From positions 2,232,001 through 2,296,000 of the forward strand of contig CAWBKX010000002.1 in the NCBI GenBank assembly GCA_963789565.1: DNA of 64,000 nt, written 5' to 3'. The position numbers and the translations under genes are program-made. This DNA is from CALAGB01 sp963789565 (GTDB lineage Bacteria > Chloroflexota > Chloroflexia > Thermomicrobiales > Thermomicrobiaceae). The stretch's first letter is position 1, and every line of letters starts with the position of its first letter. Of the stretch, positions 61,423-64,000 are shown one piece after another. The notes beneath the pieces were generated by a model. The model was not told the DNA's origin and ran no database searches. It saw nothing but the letters and a program-made list of their open reading frames with translations.

Positions 61423-63036
61423 ATGAAACGCTTGAATCGTCGCGAATCGTCATTCGGTGCTGGGCTCTTCTTCGCCCTACTGGCCGTTCTCTGGTTTCTC
61501 TTCGCACCGGTCCAGTTCGGTGGGCGCACGTCGTACGTCATCGTCAATGGCATCTCGATGGAGCCCAAGTTTCACAAAGGCGATCTCGCGCTGGTACGGA
61601 CTTCGAGTTCCTATAACGTCGGTGACATCGTCGTCTATCGACATCCAACCATCGGACCGATCATCCATCGCATCATCGGCAAAGACGGTGACACGTTCAC
61701 CTTCCAGGGTGACAACAACGACTTCGTCGATCCGTACCACCCAACCCAATCGGAGATGATCGGCAAATTCTGGTTTCACATTCCGGCGATCGGGCAGCCC
61801 TTTACGAAACTGCGCAATCGATTTGTGATCGCCGGATTGGTCGCACTCTCGGGAATCATCCTGCTCTTGCCGATGGCGAGCCCGCCGTCGCGCAAGCGGC
61901 GAGCCGGAAGAAAACAATCACGAGGTGAAAGGCGTGAACCTCAGATGACGGGTCAAAGCGACAACGGTCAGACGATGCTCACGGTCCTGGTGGCCGTGGC
62001 GCTGGCATCCCTGGCACTCGGTTTCCTGGCGTTCAGGCAGCCGCTGGAGCATTCCGTTGCGGCGACGGCTGCCTATACGCAGGCAGGAACCTTCAGCTAC
62101 AGCGCCAGCGGCCCGAATACGATCTATGACAGCGCGACGGTGAGCACGGGCGATCCGGTTTATCCGCAGGTGACCAACGATGTCGACTTCCGCTTCGAGT
62201 ATCACCTGACCTCGGACCAGCAGTCGAACCTGAGTGGTTCAGCTGGACTTGACGCCGAAGTGAGCGACAACACCGGCTGGAAACGAACCATCGTGCTGCT
62301 TCAACCCGCGTCGTTCAAGGGGAATGCCTTCATCGCGCTGGGAACGCTCGATCTGTCGCAGGTGACTGCGGTCATCGATCAGTTTCAGCAATCGACCGGG
62401 GTCGTCTGGCCCCAATACACCGTCTCGATCGTGCCGAACGTGACGATCGCCGGATCGCTTGCTGGTCAGAAGCTGACTGACTCCTTCGCGCCGTCGCTGC
62501 AGTTCCGTCTCGATCAACACGAGCTGCAGATGCTGAATCCGACCAACTCCAGCGACAGCGCGAGTACGACGGTGCTGCAGCCGACGAAATCGGGCACCGT
62601 TGACTACACGCTGACGAAGCCGAGTCGCGTTACCTTGTTGAAGTTTTCTTTCCCAGTGGAGCAGGTGCGCGTGATCTCCGTCGTGACGCTGCTGGTCTCG
62701 TTGGTCGGTCTCGCGGTGTTCGGGATGGCGTCGTTGCGGGGCAAGCGAATTGGTGAGGCGGAGCGCATACAGACGCGCTTCGGGGCCATGCTGATTACCG
62801 TGGACGACGCCAACTTTGAGAACACCAGCCGCGTCATCGATGTGACGGCGTTCGACGACCTTGTGCGGCTCGCCATGCGGGATGAACGCATGATCATGCA
62901 CCAGTTCGCAGGGAATATGCATCGCTATTACGTGCAGGAGAATGCGATCGTCTATCGCTATCGGCTCGAGGAGCAAATGGAGCAATCGGCGAGAGCCAGC
63001 CACCGCTCCCGCGTTGTGACGGGAGATCTGCGATGA
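61423..63036 (+). CDS. SipW-type signal peptidase I fused to a DUF5305-like protein
   Basis: 537 residues. Residues about 14-165: helix, catalytic serine in VNGISMEPKFHKGDL, a conserved HRIIGKDGDTFTFQGDNN block, and a second helix. The usual lysine of bacterial signal peptidases is replaced by histidine (PIIHRII), which is the endoplasmic-reticulum/SipW type. Residues about 175-537: another helix (MLTVLVAVALASLALGFLAF), an external beta domain (FSYSASGPNTIYDSATVSTG), a further helix near 430-450 and a cytoplasmic tail, resembling DUF5305. The fusion is unusual. It sits between its likely substrate and an RTX-type protein gene, overlapping the latter by 4 bp. Confidence 0.85.
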   Translation: MKRLNRRESSFGAGLFFALLAVLWFLFAPVQFGGRTSYVIVNGISMEPKFHKGDLALVRTSSSYNVGDIVVYRHPTIGPIIHRIIGKDGDTFTFQGDNNDFVDPYHPTQSEMIGKFWFHIPAIGQPFTKLRNRFVIAGLVALSGIILLLPMASPPSRKRRAGRKQSRGERREPQMTGQSDNGQTMLTVLVAVALASLALGFLAFRQPLEHSVAATAAYTQAGTFSYSASGPNTIYDSATVSTGDPVYPQVTNDVDFRFEYHLTSDQQSNLSGSAGLDAEVSDNTGWKRTIVLLQPASFKGNAFIALGTLDLSQVTAVIDQFQQSTGVVWPQYTVSIVPNVTIAGSLAGQKLTDSFAPSLQFRLDQHELQMLNPTNSSDSASTTVLQPTKSGTVDYTLTKPSRVTLLKFSFPVEQVRVISVVTLLVSLVGLAVFGMASLRGKRIGEAERIQTRFGAMLITVDDANFENTSRVIDVTAFDDLVRLAMRDERMIMHQFAGNMHRYYVQENAIVYRYRLEEQMEQSARASHRSRVVTGDLR

Positions 63037-63443
63037 CGCGAACGCTGCGCCGCTGGCGTTACGCCATTGGCGCCGGATTGTTGACCGTCATCCTGGCATC
63101 GACCGGCTGGTCGTTCGCGGCGGAGAACATCGTCGAGCCCTCGATTATCGGGTATGTCAGCGTGCCTGTCAGCGCGGAACAGTTGAAGCCGCCGGAATGC
63201 GCCGCGCTCGACCTTACGAATTACATCGTCGTCACCGGCAATGGCGCCATCCACGGTACCGACGGGAACGATCTCATCATCGGCAGCGCTGGTAAGGACA
63301 ACATTCACGCCGGCGCTGGGGATGACTGCATCGTCGGTGGTGGCGGCGGTGATCAGTTCTTCGGCGATGCCGGGAACGACGTCTGCATCGGCACCGGCGA
63401 CAGCAAGGACAAATTCCACGACTGCGAGGTTGAAGTGCCGTGA
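63033..63443 (+). CDS. Secreted protein with RTX-type calcium-binding repeats
   Basis: 136 residues, overlapping the preceding stop (ATGA). Signal sequence (about 11-30, YAIGAGLLTVILASTGWSFA), then nonapeptide repeats G-x-D-G-x-D-x-x-x (GTDGNDLIIGSAGKDNIHAG and AGDDCIVGGGGGDQFFGDAG) that form a calcium-dependent beta-roll. A cysteine set (C-x-A, DDC, DVC, HDC) suggests disulfides. As a short cassette member it is likely another exported surface component. Confidence 0.85.
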   Translation: MTRTLRRWRYAIGAGLLTVILASTGWSFAAENIVEPSIIGYVSVPVSAEQLKPPECAALDLTNYIVVTGNGAIHGTDGNDLIIGSAGKDNIHAGAGDDCIVGGGGGDQFFGDAGNDVCIGTGDSKDKFHDCEVEVP

Positions 63444-63445
63444 GT

Positions 63446-63639
63446 GGCCCTCATCCCCGGCCCTTCTCTCCCTCACTGAACGTCCATCCCCCGTGCCCCT
63501 TCCCACGGAAGGGGAGCAACCCTCGACTCGAGGGAGAGAACCATCCCGTCCGAACTGGAGAAGGGAGGCGAAGTATGGGCTTCGACCGTTGTCCCCCTTC
63601 TCCTGCTCACGCGGGAGAAGGGGTTAGGGGATGAGGGCC
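63446..63639. repeat. Inverted-repeat element with ends GGCCCTCATCCCC / GGGGATGAGGGCC
   Basis: Perfect 13-bp inverted ends enclose about 168 bp with internal hairpins (CCCCTTCCC/GGAAGGGG, CCCCTTCTCC/GGAGAAGGGG). It lies 3 bp after the RTX stop, and another ATGAGGGCC copy is at 63662. Related to the shorter element at 37075-37143. No gene inside. Confidence 0.75.
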
Positions 63640-63670
63640 GTCGGTCGGTGAGGGCTCTTGATGAGGGCCG

Positions 63671-64000
63671 CTAGCCCTGAAACTTCGGGAAGGTCTGCGG
63701 TGAGAGCTCGTCGGCGCCGCGGCCGGCCCAGTCGCCGGGACCCATCTCCGACCACATACGCTCACCGGCAAATTGCAGCGCCTTGTTGGCTGCCTGCTGA
63801 TCGACGTTGAGCGCCCGATTCTCCCGCACCACCCAATTGCCGTCGATCATGACTTCACGCAGATCTTCCGCTTCGGCGTTGTAGACGATGTTCTTGATCG
63901 GGTCACGCAGCGGCACCATGAACGTCGACGCGGCGTCCCAGAAGAAGAGATCAGCCTTGGCGCCGGAGGAGATGCGGCCCAGATCGTCCCGATGGAGCAT
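63671..64000 (-). CDS. Amidohydrolase (TrzN/chlorohydrolase-like), 5' end outside window
   Basis: The 109 residues seen are the C-terminal part: LGRISSGAKADLFFWDAAST (the closing beta-barrel motif G-x-I-x-x-G-x-x-ADL), FMVPLRDPIKNIVYNAEAED and VMIDGNWVVREN. This is the end of the amidohydrolase superfamily group with guanine and cytosine deaminases and chlorohydrolases. Catalytic residues lie beyond the edge. Converges with the RTX gene. Confidence 0.85.
   Translation of the reverse strand: MLHRDDLGRISSGAKADLFFWDAASTFMVPLRDPIKNIVYNAEAEDLREVMIDGNWVVRENRALNVDQQAANKALQFAGERMWSEMGPGDWAGRGADELSPQTFPKFQG

Noticed and set aside
1..64000. UGA reassigned to an amino acid throughout (alternative genetic code)
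   Set aside because: Many well-supported genes here end in TGA, including several ATGA overlaps, so UGA is a normal stop; only two sites have a redox-cysteine context and hairpin.
1..64000. CRISPR arrays, integrases, transposases or phage genes
   Set aside because: Scanned for regular spaced repeats and for typical catalytic motifs; none was found. The repeats present are irregular and intergenic.

Overview
The window looks like a chromosomal segment of a GC-rich (about 60 percent or more), free-living bacterium, most likely a Chloroflexota member of the Thermomicrobia kind. This is inferred from gene content (F420-type PPOX proteins, a TadE/TadG set, GT-C membrane glycosyltransferases, a MoxR/DUF58/DUF4129 operon, S8 protease with SGSAW repeats) and not from any marker gene. 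No rRNA, tRNA, CRISPR array, phage or insertion sequence was recognised. Most genes use Shine-Dalgarno starts, but at least three appear leaderless (TANNNT box 5-6 nt before the ATG).

Layout. 1-6 kb: SRPBCC and DoxX genes with a palindromic operator, a secreted repeat protein divergent from an OmpR-type two-component system, and a type II toxin-antitoxin pair. 6-14 kb: PPOX protein, glutamine synthetase, and a second two-component system divergent from an ABC transporter (one ATPase, three permease genes, one frameshifted and one miniature). 14-19 kb: hydrolase, a second (leaderless) toxin-antitoxin pair, MFS exporter, PPOX protein and a WYL regulator. 19.5-25.7 kb: MacB/FtsX-type ABC transporter, SGNH hydrolase, then a DinB-like gene followed by a thioredoxin-like gene with an in-frame UGA. 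25.7-31.6 kb: CCA-adding enzyme and three membrane enzymes of envelope lipid/glycan chemistry. 31.9-42.2 kb: an OsmC gene with a second in-frame UGA, GMC oxidoreductase, serine esterase, GlcD-GlcE fusion, DUF4342 and bactofilin-like membrane proteins, a beta-propeller protein and an MMPL exporter. 42.5-47 kb: three Tad-type genes, a FemAB-like transferase and a SnoaL-like protein. 47.6-56.2 kb: M19 and M55 peptidases, a subtilase, a GGDEF/HD-GYP membrane protein and HemW. 56.2-64 kb: DUF4129-DUF58-MoxR operon, a SipW-like secretion cassette ending in an RTX-repeat protein, and the end of an amidohydrolase gene.

The most notable result is two probable selenoprotein genes about 7 kb apart. In both, an in-frame UGA replaces a conserved redox cysteine (U-x-G-C in a thioredoxin fold; the C-terminal cysteine of OsmC). 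In both, the family's usual sequence continues in frame after the UGA, and a 7-bp hairpin with a CGUG-containing loop lies at the spacing expected of a bacterial SECIS element. Conventional gene calling would truncate or mis-start both. Other notable points are tandem-repeat operators next to both two-component systems, a +1 frameshift at a TTT-C site in an ABC permease, a dispersed repeat of about 160 bp in two copies, and two further families of inverted-repeat elements.
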